20,543 bases of DNA from Candidatus Omnitrophota bacterium. Its GTDB lineage: Bacteria > Omnitrophota > Gorgyraeia > Gygaellales > Profunditerraquicolaceae. Location of the stretch: the NCBI GenBank assembly GCA_028710845.1, contig JAQTTI010000010.1:1-20543 (forward strand), given 5' to 3'. The notes beneath the pieces were generated by a model that searched no databases, had not been told where the DNA came from, and saw nothing but the letters and a program-made list of their open reading frames with translations. Shown here piece after piece: positions 13,267 through 20,543 of this stretch. How positions within the stretch are numbered: position 1 is the first letter of the stretch; each line of letters opens with the position of its first letter. The translations under genes were made by a program, and so were the position numbers.

Positions 13267-15707
13267 AAAAATTTCTTATAATTGTCCTGATTTTTCTTTT
13301 AATCTTAACCGGAATCACCATTTACCTGAACCAGGTAATCCTGCCCCAAAAAATCAAATCCATTATTATCGAAAGTTTGGAAAAACAGACCGGAAAAGAC
13401 GTATCTTTAAAATCCCTGCAATTTAACCTGTTTAAAGGGCTCATCCTTCGCGACCTGGTTATGACCGATAACCAAAATGTAATTTTAAGCACTCGCCAGG
13501 TAAACTGCAGTATTTTTATCTGGCCGATTTTTAAAAAACAGATAATCATTCCTAGTATCACCTTTAAAACACCCTATATTTATTTAGAGCGCAAGGAGGA
13601 CAATACTTTTAACCTGGAGGGACTGTTTACGGCCCAGAAGCCTCCCGAGAAAAAATCGGATTTTTCTGTTGTCGTATTGAAAGTAAATATAGAAAACGGC
13701 GAGGTGGTTTTTCAGGACAATACCCTCAATTTAAAATTAAGGAAAGAAATAAAAAATATCAAGCTTGGCCTGCATTTGAGTCTGCCGGCAAGCGTCAAGT
13801 TTAATTTTAAGGGAGAAATTCCCAGTAGCCTGTTGGCTACTTTGGTTTCTACCGGAGAATATAAAATTCTTTCTAAGGAGCTGATTTGTGATTTTGAAGT
13901 CAATAATTTACCGATCCAGGATTTTAAAGCTTATTATGGCGATTTAGGCGGCCTGGCCTCCGGCCCAGTTTACCTCTACGGTCATATTAACTTAAAAGAT
14001 AAACTGCTTAAATCCGAAATTAAGCTAAGAAGTGAAAATTTAATCCTGGAAAAAGACAAATTAAGCGCTAAATTAACTCTTAATTTTGAAGCCAATGCCG
14101 ATTATGAGGTTGAATCTAAAAAACTAAGCTTTAAAGGTGCGTGCGATATCTTACATGCCGATATTTTAGGGGTGCCGACTTTAGGCGATGTAAAAAACCT
14201 GCGGGGTAAGTTTGCATTTAACCAGAAGTCTTTAGTTTCCGACAGCCTAAAAGCTGAATTACTAGGAAAGCAGTTTGAGGTGACCCTGGGGATTAAAGAT
14301 TTTAAAACTCCGGTTTTAAGTATTGAGACCGGCCTGGAGTTAAATTCTTTGCCGAACATTTTAAAAGAAAAGTTTAATTTTAATTATATCAACTCAGCCA
14401 GCGGCAAGGCAGTTTTAAATATAAAAGCCCGGCCGGATAAAACAGGAGCATGGTCTTTTCAGGGAAGCATGGACATAATAGGGGCTAACCTGAAAATAGA
14501 AAAGCAGGATTTTCCGGTTGAAAATATTTATGGAAAATTAGGATTTAGCCAGAATGGCCTTAATTGGGAAGAAGCTAAATTTAGATTCCGGGGAGTTGAT
14601 TATGAATCAGGCGGTTCTTTAGTTGATTTTAATGCGGCGGATATAAAACTGACCCTGGACTCTAGCGAACTCTCAATAACCTCCAATTTTAAATTGACTG
14701 GTAAAAAGATAAAGATCGACCAGTTTAAGGGAAAATATCTTTCTTCTCCATTCTCGGCCCAGGGTGAAATAGACAATACCGATCCTTCGAAAGTGATGGC
14801 CGATTTAAAAGGCAAGTTAACTATCGAAATCAGCAATTTATCCAAGTTATTTGATAAAAAATATCCGTTTTTAAATGAGATGAAATTATCGGGCAGCTTA
14901 GAAAGCGATTTTAGTTTAACCGGGAATTTAAACGATTTTAAAAATTGTTATTTAAAGTCGCACATCCGAAGCGATAAGCTGTCTTTTTATGGTTTAAATA
15001 CGCAAGGAGCATCTTTGGATTTTTTCCAGGACCAAAGAATAGCTAAAGTATCGAAGCTGAAGCTGGGTTTTTACGATGGGACTATCGAAGGCAGCGGCTC
15101 GATGGATCTGGATAACCCTAAGTTTTTATATCATGCGGCATTAAAGGCAGACGGCGTAAAGCTGGAAAAACTTAAAAATGATACCAAGGCCAAGAATAAA
15201 AATATATCCGGGACGTTTAGCGGTAATCTTAAAATTAGCGGCGAACCGGCTGATTTAGGCAAGCTATCCGGCTCAGGCCGATTTACGGTCATAGAAGGAA
15301 AACTTTGGGAATTAAATTTGTTGGAAGGAGTAGGCAAACTGATTTTTGCCAAAGACATGAGAAATATCAATATTTCTGAATGCAGCGCTGACTTTCAGAT
15401 AAAAGATAAATATATTTTTACGGACAGCTTAAAATTAAAAAGCAATGTTGCCGATTTAGCCGGGCCGATTAAGTTAGGGTTTGACCAATCGATTGAAGGA
15501 AGTCTGGATATTGACATTATCAGCGATATGGTGCCTGTAAGCGGAACATTAAAAGATTTTACTACTGCTGTTGCCGGCCAAGGGGGAAAGTTCGGTACAA
15601 TTAAATTAAGCGGGACAATCAAAGAACCCAGGCATAGTTTTAAGCCTGCAGTCGGCAATTTGATTAAGGGCTTGACTGATGTTTTCTTTGGCAAACCAGA
15701 TCAATAA
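13263..15707 (+). CDS. AsmA-like envelope protein
   Basis: An 814-residue protein with one N-terminal membrane anchor (about residues 4-24) and a long periplasmic part built of repeated short beta strands. The start after the anchor, IIIESLEKQTGKDVSLKSLQFNL (split: IIIESLEKQTGKD, VSLKSLQFNL), is typical of the AsmA family, and residues 649-800 form the AsmA-type C-terminal domain (SGNLKISGEPADLGKLSGSG, IEGKLWELNLLEGVGKL, GTIKLSGTIKEP). Large AsmA-like proteins bridge inner and outer membranes and help move phospholipids in diderm bacteria, so its presence supports a two-membrane cell. Its start overlaps the preceding stop (ATGA), and trpB follows after 11 bases. Confidence 0.85.
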   Translation: MKKFLIIVLIFLLILTGITIYLNQVILPQKIKSIIIESLEKQTGKDVSLKSLQFNLFKGLILRDLVMTDNQNVILSTRQVNCSIFIWPIFKKQIIIPSITFKTPYIYLERKEDNTFNLEGLFTAQKPPEKKSDFSVVVLKVNIENGEVVFQDNTLNLKLRKEIKNIKLGLHLSLPASVKFNFKGEIPSSLLATLVSTGEYKILSKELICDFEVNNLPIQDFKAYYGDLGGLASGPVYLYGHINLKDKLLKSEIKLRSENLILEKDKLSAKLTLNFEANADYEVESKKLSFKGACDILHADILGVPTLGDVKNLRGKFAFNQKSLVSDSLKAELLGKQFEVTLGIKDFKTPVLSIETGLELNSLPNILKEKFNFNYINSASGKAVLNIKARPDKTGAWSFQGSMDIIGANLKIEKQDFPVENIYGKLGFSQNGLNWEEAKFRFRGVDYESGGSLVDFNAADIKLTLDSSELSITSNFKLTGKKIKIDQFKGKYLSSPFSAQGEIDNTDPSKVMADLKGKLTIEISNLSKLFDKKYPFLNEMKLSGSLESDFSLTGNLNDFKNCYLKSHIRSDKLSFYGLNTQGASLDFFQDQRIAKVSKLKLGFYDGTIEGSGSMDLDNPKFLYHAALKADGVKLEKLKNDTKAKNKNISGTFSGNLKISGEPADLGKLSGSGRFTVIEGKLWELNLLEGVGKLIFAKDMRNINISECSADFQIKDKYIFTDSLKLKSNVADLAGPIKLGFDQSIEGSLDIDIISDMVPVSGTLKDFTTAVAGQGGKFGTIKLSGTIKEPRHSFKPAVGNLIKGLTDVFFGKPDQ

Positions 15708-15718
15708 GAGGAGAGAAG

Positions 15719-17110
15719 ATGTCCGATAAAAAAATATTTTTGGCAGAAAAAGATATTCCCAGGCAGTGGTATAATTTAGCCGCCGACCTGCCCAGCCCGA
15801 TGCAGCCTCCGCTTGGGCCGGACGGAAATCCGATTAAGCCTGAAATGCTGGCCAAAGTTTTTCCGATGAATATCATCGAGCAGGAGGTTTCAACTCAGCG
15901 TTGGATAGATATTCCTGAAGAGATCCTAGAAATCCTTACTTTATGGCGCCCGGCACCCTTACGCCGGGCGTTTTTTTTAGAAAAATATTTAAAAACCCCT
16001 GCCCGGATCTATTATAAGGATGAAAGTACTAGCCCCGCCGGAAGCCATAAGCCAAATACCGCCGTAGCCCAGGCCTGGTATAACAAAAAATTTGGAATAA
16101 AAAGATTAACTACAGAGACCGGCGCAGGCCAATGGGGATGCGCTTTAGCTTTTGCCTGTAATTTAATCGGATTAAAATGTAAAGTTTACATGGTGCGGAT
16201 CAGCTTTGATCAGAAACCGTTGCGTAAAATAATGATGCAAACCTGGGGCTCAGAATGCGTTGCCAGTCCGAGCAATGAAACGCACTCGGGGCGGCAAATT
16301 TTAAAAGAGATGCCGCATACTCCGGGAAGTTTAGGCATAGCCATAAGCGAAGCGGTAGAGGACGCAGTTTCGGATAAAAGCGGAAACTCGCGTTATTCCC
16401 TGGGAAGTGTATTGAACCATGTTTTACTTCATCAGACTATAATCGGCCTGGAAGCAAAAAAACAGTTAAAAATAGCCGGTGAGGAAAAACCGGACGTGGT
16501 TATCGGTTGCGTAGGCGGGGGGAGCAATTTTGCCGGCATTGCCTTTCCTTTTGTCTGTGATAAGATCCACGGTGAGGATATCGAAATAATCCCGGTTGAG
16601 CCGACGGCTTGCCCGACTTTAACTAAAGGGCCGTTTACTTATGATTTCGGAGATACCGCGGGGTTAACCCCGCTTCTTCCGATGTTTACTTTGGGCCACG
16701 GATTTGTGCCTGAACCTATTCATGCCGGAGGGCTTCGTTACCACGGAATGGCGCCATTGGTCAGTCAGGCGGCAGTCGAAGGATTAATCAGCCCGAGAGC
16801 ATATGATCAGATTAAATGTTATGAGGCAGCCATGCTTTGGGCAAGAACAGAAGGAACGATTTGCGCGCCTGAAACCAGCCATGCCATTGCCTGTACGATA
16901 GACGAAGCTAAAAAGTGCGCCAAAGAAGGCAAAGAGAAAGTTATTTTATTCTGCTATAGCGGTCATGGCCTAATGGATTTAGCCGGATATGATAAATTCC
17001 TAACCGGAAAACTTACTGCTTATTCAATGCCCAAGCACAAAATAGAAGAATCTTTGTGTAAATTAAAAAAATTTCCTAAAGCTAAAAAAGTCAAAACCGG
17101 CAAATGGTAA
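15719..17110 (+). CDS. trpB: Tryptophan synthase beta chain, TrpB2 type
   Basis: A 463-residue PLP enzyme of the TrpB2 (trpB-related) class, longer than ordinary TrpB (about 400). The N-terminal section, with PLGPDGNPIKPE and RPAPLRRAFFLEKYLKTPARIYYKDE, is typical of this class. The PLP lysine is Lys111 in GSHKPNTA, Glu133 in TETGAGQWG matches the catalytic Glu, and GGGSN (266-270) holds the cofactor phosphate. TrpB2 makes tryptophan from serine and indole, and often lacks a TrpA partner; no other trp gene is in the window. A ribosome site (AGAGGAGAGAAG) precedes the ATG. A terminator-shaped hairpin lies within codons 77-87 (see the separate entry). It overlaps the next gene by 7 bases. Confidence 0.93.
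   Translation: MSDKKIFLAEKDIPRQWYNLAADLPSPMQPPLGPDGNPIKPEMLAKVFPMNIIEQEVSTQRWIDIPEEILEILTLWRPAPLRRAFFLEKYLKTPARIYYKDESTSPAGSHKPNTAVAQAWYNKKFGIKRLTTETGAGQWGCALAFACNLIGLKCKVYMVRISFDQKPLRKIMMQTWGSECVASPSNETHSGRQILKEMPHTPGSLGIAISEAVEDAVSDKSGNSRYSLGSVLNHVLLHQTIIGLEAKKQLKIAGEEKPDVVIGCVGGGSNFAGIAFPFVCDKIHGEDIEIIPVEPTACPTLTKGPFTYDFGDTAGLTPLLPMFTLGHGFVPEPIHAGGLRYHGMAPLVSQAAVEGLISPRAYDQIKCYEAAMLWARTEGTICAPETSHAIACTIDEAKKCAKEGKEKVILFCYSGHGLMDLAGYDKFLTGKLTAYSMPKHKIEESLCKLKKFPKAKKVKTGKW
15947..15978 (+). terminator. Intrinsic-terminator-like hairpin inside trpB
   Basis: CGCCCGGC (15947-15954) pairs perfectly with GCCGGGCG (15963-15970) around the 8-base loop ACCCTTAC, followed at once by eight T (15971-15978). 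All stem pairs are G-C. It lies 229 bases into the trpB coding region, in codons 77-84, and the T-run encodes Phe-Phe and the first bases of Leu. The shape is that of a full Rho-independent terminator; whether it acts on translated mRNA is unknown. Confidence 0.65.
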
Positions 17111-17796
17111 TAAAAGTTGCGTTAGTAATTTTATTTTTATTTAGTTTTAGCTTTTTAGCCTATGCCGATACCATCTATCTTAAAAACGGCCGGGCGATAG
17201 AAGGGATAATCAGCAAAGAAACAGAAAGTGGCATTAGTTTAGATATAGGTTCAGGAGTATTAAAATTTTATAAAGACCAAATAGAGAATATTGAAAGGTC
17301 TTCTTCTGAAGGCGCCCGGCTAATCAGGCAGAAATGGTCTAATCGCCAGGCAGCCGATCAAGCCAGGGCATTGGAAATTTTAGAAAAAGCTGACCATGAA
17401 CCAAAATTGGTGGCTATAAACGAACAAAGCGGGCACTTAATCGTAGAAACTTTATTAAATAAAAAGGTTAAGGTCAAGCTGATGTTAGATACCGGGGCAT
17501 CTTTAATCGTTTTATCCAATCGGGCTGCTTCCGGGTTAAGGATACCTGTTTCCAATGACCCGCGGGATTATTTATTTTTGGTGATGGCCGATGGCCGGAA
17601 GGTGGGAGCTCGCAGGGTTATTCTAGACAGCGTAAATGTCCAGGGTTCGGAGTTAAGAAGAGTAGAGGCGGCAGTTTTGCTTAAAGAGGAAAGTAATCTG
17701 CTTAGCGCTGACGGCCTTTTGGGGATGTCATTTTTAAAAAAATTTTCCTTTAAGATTGACCGGAAAAATAATAAACTGGTGTTAGAAAAGATATAG
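17104..17796 (+). CDS. Exported retropepsin-like aspartic protease
   Basis: A 230-residue exported protein in three parts. Residues 1-21 are a signal peptide, with a likely cut after AYA. Residues 22-66 (DTIYLKNGRAIEGIISKETE and onward) form a small beta-rich domain. Residues 100-230 are a single retropepsin-like domain with the active Asp129 in MLDTGASLIVLS and the family's second motif DGLLGMSFLKKFSFKID (203-219). Such proteases act as dimers, since each chain supplies one catalytic Asp, and here would work in the periplasm. The ATG overlaps the trpB stop by 7 bases and lacks a clear ribosome site, suggesting coupled translation. The N-terminal domain's function is unknown. Confidence 0.82.
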   Translation: MVIKVALVILFLFSFSFLAYADTIYLKNGRAIEGIISKETESGISLDIGSGVLKFYKDQIENIERSSSEGARLIRQKWSNRQAADQARALEILEKADHEPKLVAINEQSGHLIVETLLNKKVKVKLMLDTGASLIVLSNRAASGLRIPVSNDPRDYLFLVMADGRKVGARRVILDSVNVQGSELRRVEAAVLLKEESNLLSADGLLGMSFLKKFSFKIDRKNNKLVLEKI

Positions 17797-17817
17797 CTGT
17801 AAAATAAGGAGATACAA

Positions 17818-18234
17818 ATGAAAGCCTATACCGAAGAATTATTTTTTAATACTAAAAACCGCCAGGATTTTATTAATATTACTGAACAGGTAGAAGGGGT
17901 CTTGGCAAAAAGCGCAATTAAAGAAGGGCTTTGTCTGGTTAATCCTATGCATATTACAGCCAGCGTATTTATCAATGATGATGAGGGTGGATTGCACCGT
18001 GATTTTTCCGCCTGGCTTGAAAAGTTAGCTCCTTATGGCCGAGAAAAATATCAACATAACTTGACCGGTGAGGATAACGCTGATGCCCATTTAAAACGCA
18101 CAATTATGGGTAGAGAAGTAGTTGTAGCTGTAACTAAAGGTAAATTACACTTTGGGCCATGGGAGCAGATTTTTTACGGAGAGTTCGACGGCCAGAGAAA
18201 AAAGCGTGTTCTGGTCAAAATAATCGGAGAATAG
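17818..18234 (+). CDS. YjbQ family protein (UPF0047)
   Basis: A 138-residue protein of the YjbQ/UPF0047 family. The expected layout is present: an N-terminal strand, VNPMHITASVFINDDEGG (41-58, with His45 and Glu56), KYQHNLTGEDNADAHLKRTIMG (with His80, Asp89 and His91) and KLHFGPWEQIFYGEFDG near the end. The His and acidic residues cluster as a metal-type site. The family has been linked to a weak thiamine-phosphate synthase activity in E. coli, but its physiological role is unsettled. A clear ribosome site (AAGGAG) precedes the ATG. The next gene begins 4 bases after the stop. Confidence 0.9.
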   Translation: MKAYTEELFFNTKNRQDFINITEQVEGVLAKSAIKEGLCLVNPMHITASVFINDDEGGLHRDFSAWLEKLAPYGREKYQHNLTGEDNADAHLKRTIMGREVVVAVTKGKLHFGPWEQIFYGEFDGQRKKRVLVKIIGE

Positions 18235-18238
18235 ACTA

Positions 18239-20446
18239 ATGCGAAAGATATTCGTGCTCAAGCTGATTACCTTTTTAGCTGCTTTTCTTTTGTTTCAAAT
18301 CGAATTGATTATTTCAAAACGGATTCTTCCTGATTTCGGAGGCACCTATCTTGTTTGGGGCTCGTGTATTGTCTTTTTCCAGGCCGTATTATTACTTGGT
18401 TATTTTGCTTCTTATGTAATCCTTAAAAAAATGGGTATTCGGAAGTTTCTTCCCTATTATTTGGGGTTATTTCTTCTGCCTTTATTATTCTTCCCCGGAA
18501 GAAGTTTTCCGGCCATTAATCCTGCCAATTTAAGCCTTCCGCTGGTATTAAACGTTTTTGTTAATTTGATCTGGACCATCGGGCCGGTGTTTTTTGTCCT
18601 GTCTACCGCTAGCGTCGTATTGCAGGCTTGGCTGGCTGATTCGGATTTAAAAGAAAAGTCTAATCCCTATACTCTTTATGCAGTTTCTAACCTCGGTTCT
18701 TTTGCCGGTTTAATTACCTATCCTTTTTTCTTCGAAGCAGTTTTAGACCTTAATCAGCAATTTTTATTTTGGCGGGTGCTTTATTTTGCATTATTGGCAT
18801 TAGTTGCTTATTCGGTTTTTAAAGTAAAAGTTTACACCCCTGAATTTAAAGTAACCAAAATTTGGAATATGGGAGGTGTATTGCGCAAGGATATTGTGCG
18901 TTGGCTGCTTTATAGTGCCGCTCCTGTAATAATGTTTCTGGCAGTGACTAATATCCTGACCTATGAAGTTGCCCCGATCCCTTTATTGTGGGTAGTTCCG
19001 CTGTGTATTTATCTTTTGACCTTCGTTCTAAATTTTAAACAAAGGCCCTGGGCGCCTGTATGGGTTAGCGAAAAATTTCATTTAACCTTCGGCTGGGGTT
19101 TACTTTGGTTCTTTATAATTATCGGAGGATATTTTCCTTTCTTAATTGAGGCGGTAGCCCTACTGGTAATTTTATTCAATATATGTATGTTTTGCCAGTA
19201 TCAGTTGCATAAAACAAAACCCTCTGACCTTAATCACCTGCCTTTATTTTATCTTATTATTGCTGTGGGCGGTTTCCTGGGCGGTTTTCTTACCACCTGG
19301 ATTATGCCGGTTGTGTCAGTAACAATCGGCGAATACCTGTTGGGCCTGTCTTTGATTGCTCTGGCTTTATCAATCGGGATCAAGCCTGAACTAATGGGCT
19401 GGAAAAATATATTTTTCATAGCTTATGTTGCCATAGCTTTGGCTATTTGGCCGGCAATATTCAGGCACTATAATATCTTTGGGTTTATCGCAATTTTTTA
19501 CGTTTTCAAAGTTTGCTATAGATACCTTTTTAAAAATCCGCGCGCTCTTTTTTTCAGTACGCTGATGATTATATTAATTACCCCGGTCGCATATTCAATA
19601 TGGGCTAAAACCAATGATATCTACCAGCACCGCAACTATTATGGTCTGTACAGAGTTTATTCAGACGCGGGGGAGCTTATTTTGGTAAATGGGACCACTA
19701 TTCATGGAGTTCAATATCAAGATAAAGCAAAACAGGGCGAGCCTCTGGCTTATTACCACAAATTAACTCCTATAGGGGAGTTTTTAGACTCGAAGGAAGC
19801 TGTTAAAATTAAGAATATCGCCATCATCGGTTTAGGTTCAGGCGGATTGGCAGGTTATTCCCAACCCGGCCAGGAGATCGATTATTTTGAGATCGATCCC
19901 GATGTGTATTATATTGCTAAAGATATCTTTACTTTTGTTAAAAATGCCAAAGGTAGAGTCAACTTTATTACCGGAGACGCCAGGCTTACCATCAAGAAAA
20001 CGCCGGAAAAGCGCTATGATGTTATAATTATAGATGCTTTTAGCGGAGACGCTATCCCTGTACATCTGTTGACTGTCGAGGCGATCAAGGAGTACCGCAG
20101 ACACCTGACGGATAAGGGAGTGCTTTTATTCCACATCTCTAACCGCTATCTAAACTTTGTCCCGGTTTTGTTAAGTAATGCCAATAATCTTAGTGCTTAC
20201 GCCAATTGGAAAAAGAATGATGGAAACGTAAAAATTGACCTTTTTGCCACGTCATGGTTTGCTTTGACTTGGGATATCGGGACATTTAACCATCTGACTA
20301 AGGATTTAGGATGGGCGATGTATATCCATGGCAAGAAAAATAAACTTATGCGCCCCTGGACGGACAAATATTCGAATATGATGTTGATTGTGGACTATAT
20401 GGATTCTTTATATACCATTAAAAATTTCAGGCCCTTCAGATGGTAG
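18239..20446 (+). CDS. Fused MFS/spermidine synthase-like protein
   Basis: A 735-residue protein with two parts. The first 450 or so residues are a multi-pass membrane region with many hydrophobic segments, beginning MRKIFVLKLITFLAAFLLFQ. The C-terminal part is a spermidine-synthase-like methyltransferase fold: IIGLGSGGLAGYS (glycine loop near residue 531), YFEIDPDVYYIAKDIF, INF/FITGDARLTI and the catalytic-type loop IIDAFSGDAIPVHLLT. In true spermidine synthases that loop usually reads D-x2-D-P, so polyamine synthesis is not assured, and no decarboxylase such as speD is nearby. A substrate in the membrane or polyamine export are guesses. It starts 4 bases after the YjbQ stop. Confidence 0.85.
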   Translation: MRKIFVLKLITFLAAFLLFQIELIISKRILPDFGGTYLVWGSCIVFFQAVLLLGYFASYVILKKMGIRKFLPYYLGLFLLPLLFFPGRSFPAINPANLSLPLVLNVFVNLIWTIGPVFFVLSTASVVLQAWLADSDLKEKSNPYTLYAVSNLGSFAGLITYPFFFEAVLDLNQQFLFWRVLYFALLALVAYSVFKVKVYTPEFKVTKIWNMGGVLRKDIVRWLLYSAAPVIMFLAVTNILTYEVAPIPLLWVVPLCIYLLTFVLNFKQRPWAPVWVSEKFHLTFGWGLLWFFIIIGGYFPFLIEAVALLVILFNICMFCQYQLHKTKPSDLNHLPLFYLIIAVGGFLGGFLTTWIMPVVSVTIGEYLLGLSLIALALSIGIKPELMGWKNIFFIAYVAIALAIWPAIFRHYNIFGFIAIFYVFKVCYRYLFKNPRALFFSTLMIILITPVAYSIWAKTNDIYQHRNYYGLYRVYSDAGELILVNGTTIHGVQYQDKAKQGEPLAYYHKLTPIGEFLDSKEAVKIKNIAIIGLGSGGLAGYSQPGQEIDYFEIDPDVYYIAKDIFTFVKNAKGRVNFITGDARLTIKKTPEKRYDVIIIDAFSGDAIPVHLLTVEAIKEYRRHLTDKGVLLFHISNRYLNFVPVLLSNANNLSAYANWKKNDGNVKIDLFATSWFALTWDIGTFNHLTKDLGWAMYIHGKKNKLMRPWTDKYSNMMLIVDYMDSLYTIKNFRPFRW

Positions 20447-20454
20447 GAATTTCA

Positions 20455-20543
20455 ATGAAGTTAAAAGACAGCGAAATAAAGGTAGTGATGGGAGATATCA
20501 CCGAGATACGCAGCGATGCTATCGTTAATGCCGCCAATAATAA
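20455..20543 (+). CDS. Macro-domain protein, 5' end only
   Basis: The first 29 codons of a gene running off the right edge. MKLKDSEIKVVMGDITEIRS followed by DAIVNAANN is the classic start of a macro domain; the G-D-I-T and the V-N-A-A-N block form part of the ADP-ribose pocket. Relatives remove acetyl or ADP-ribose groups (O-acetyl-ADP-ribose deacetylase type). AGGA at 20445-20448 supports ATG 20455; an in-frame ATG at 20440 would overlap the previous stop and is less likely. Confidence 0.85.
   Translation, partial: MKLKDSEIKVVMGDITEIRSDAIVNAANN

Overview
This is a gene-dense, roughly 40% GC bacterial window in which every supported gene lies on the + strand. Genes mostly abut or overlap by 1-20 bases (ATGA, GTGA and TAATG junctions). 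I count 24 coding regions: 22 complete genes, a cupin gene cut at the left edge and a macro-domain gene cut at the right edge. Three of the complete genes encode very small membrane proteins. No rRNA, tRNA, CRISPR array or transposase gene is visible. The content (AsmA-like protein, DUF2157 pair, stand-alone TrpB2, YjbQ, fused MFS/spermidine synthase, retropepsin-like secreted protein, TsaC-phosphatase fusion) fits an uncultured Gram-negative lineage. Candidatus Omnitrophota is my best guess, from memory of gene content rather than from any marker gene.

Layout. 1-3473: cupin end, VanZ-like protein, YbaB/EbfC, DUF2157 membrane protein with its GDYXXLXY partner, and an unrecognised secreted protein. 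3473-8944: a housekeeping run of purD, purE, a TsaC/Sua5-YwlE-like phosphatase fusion, rpiB, glyA, dCMP deaminase and nrdR, serving purine synthesis, one-carbon supply, tRNA t6A and deoxynucleotide control. It closes with a terminator-like hairpin at 8957-9012. 9055-11199: a secreted Ntn-hydrolase (choloylglycine hydrolase family), a LOG-family protein and three tiny membrane proteins. 11200-11386: the only sizeable non-coding stretch (about 190 bases), holding a perfect 29-bp inverted repeat, a good sigma70-type promoter and a second palindrome. 11387-20543: a second unidirectional run of a bifunctional-nuclease-domain protein, a CCA/poly(A) polymerase-family protein, an AsmA-like protein, TrpB2, a periplasmic retropepsin-like protein, YjbQ, the fused MFS/spermidine synthase and the start of a macro-domain gene.

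The signals that ordinary gene content does not explain are these: a textbook intrinsic-terminator shape inside the trpB coding region (15947-15978); the promoter fitted between two REP-like hairpins, with the second hairpin falling in the predicted 5' UTR of the nuclease gene; two adjacent microproteins that share an F-x-F-M-K-K C-terminus; and the fused TsaC-phosphatase, whose phosphatase half looks like the arginine phosphatase YwlE. I do not see a clearly new defence or mobile system.
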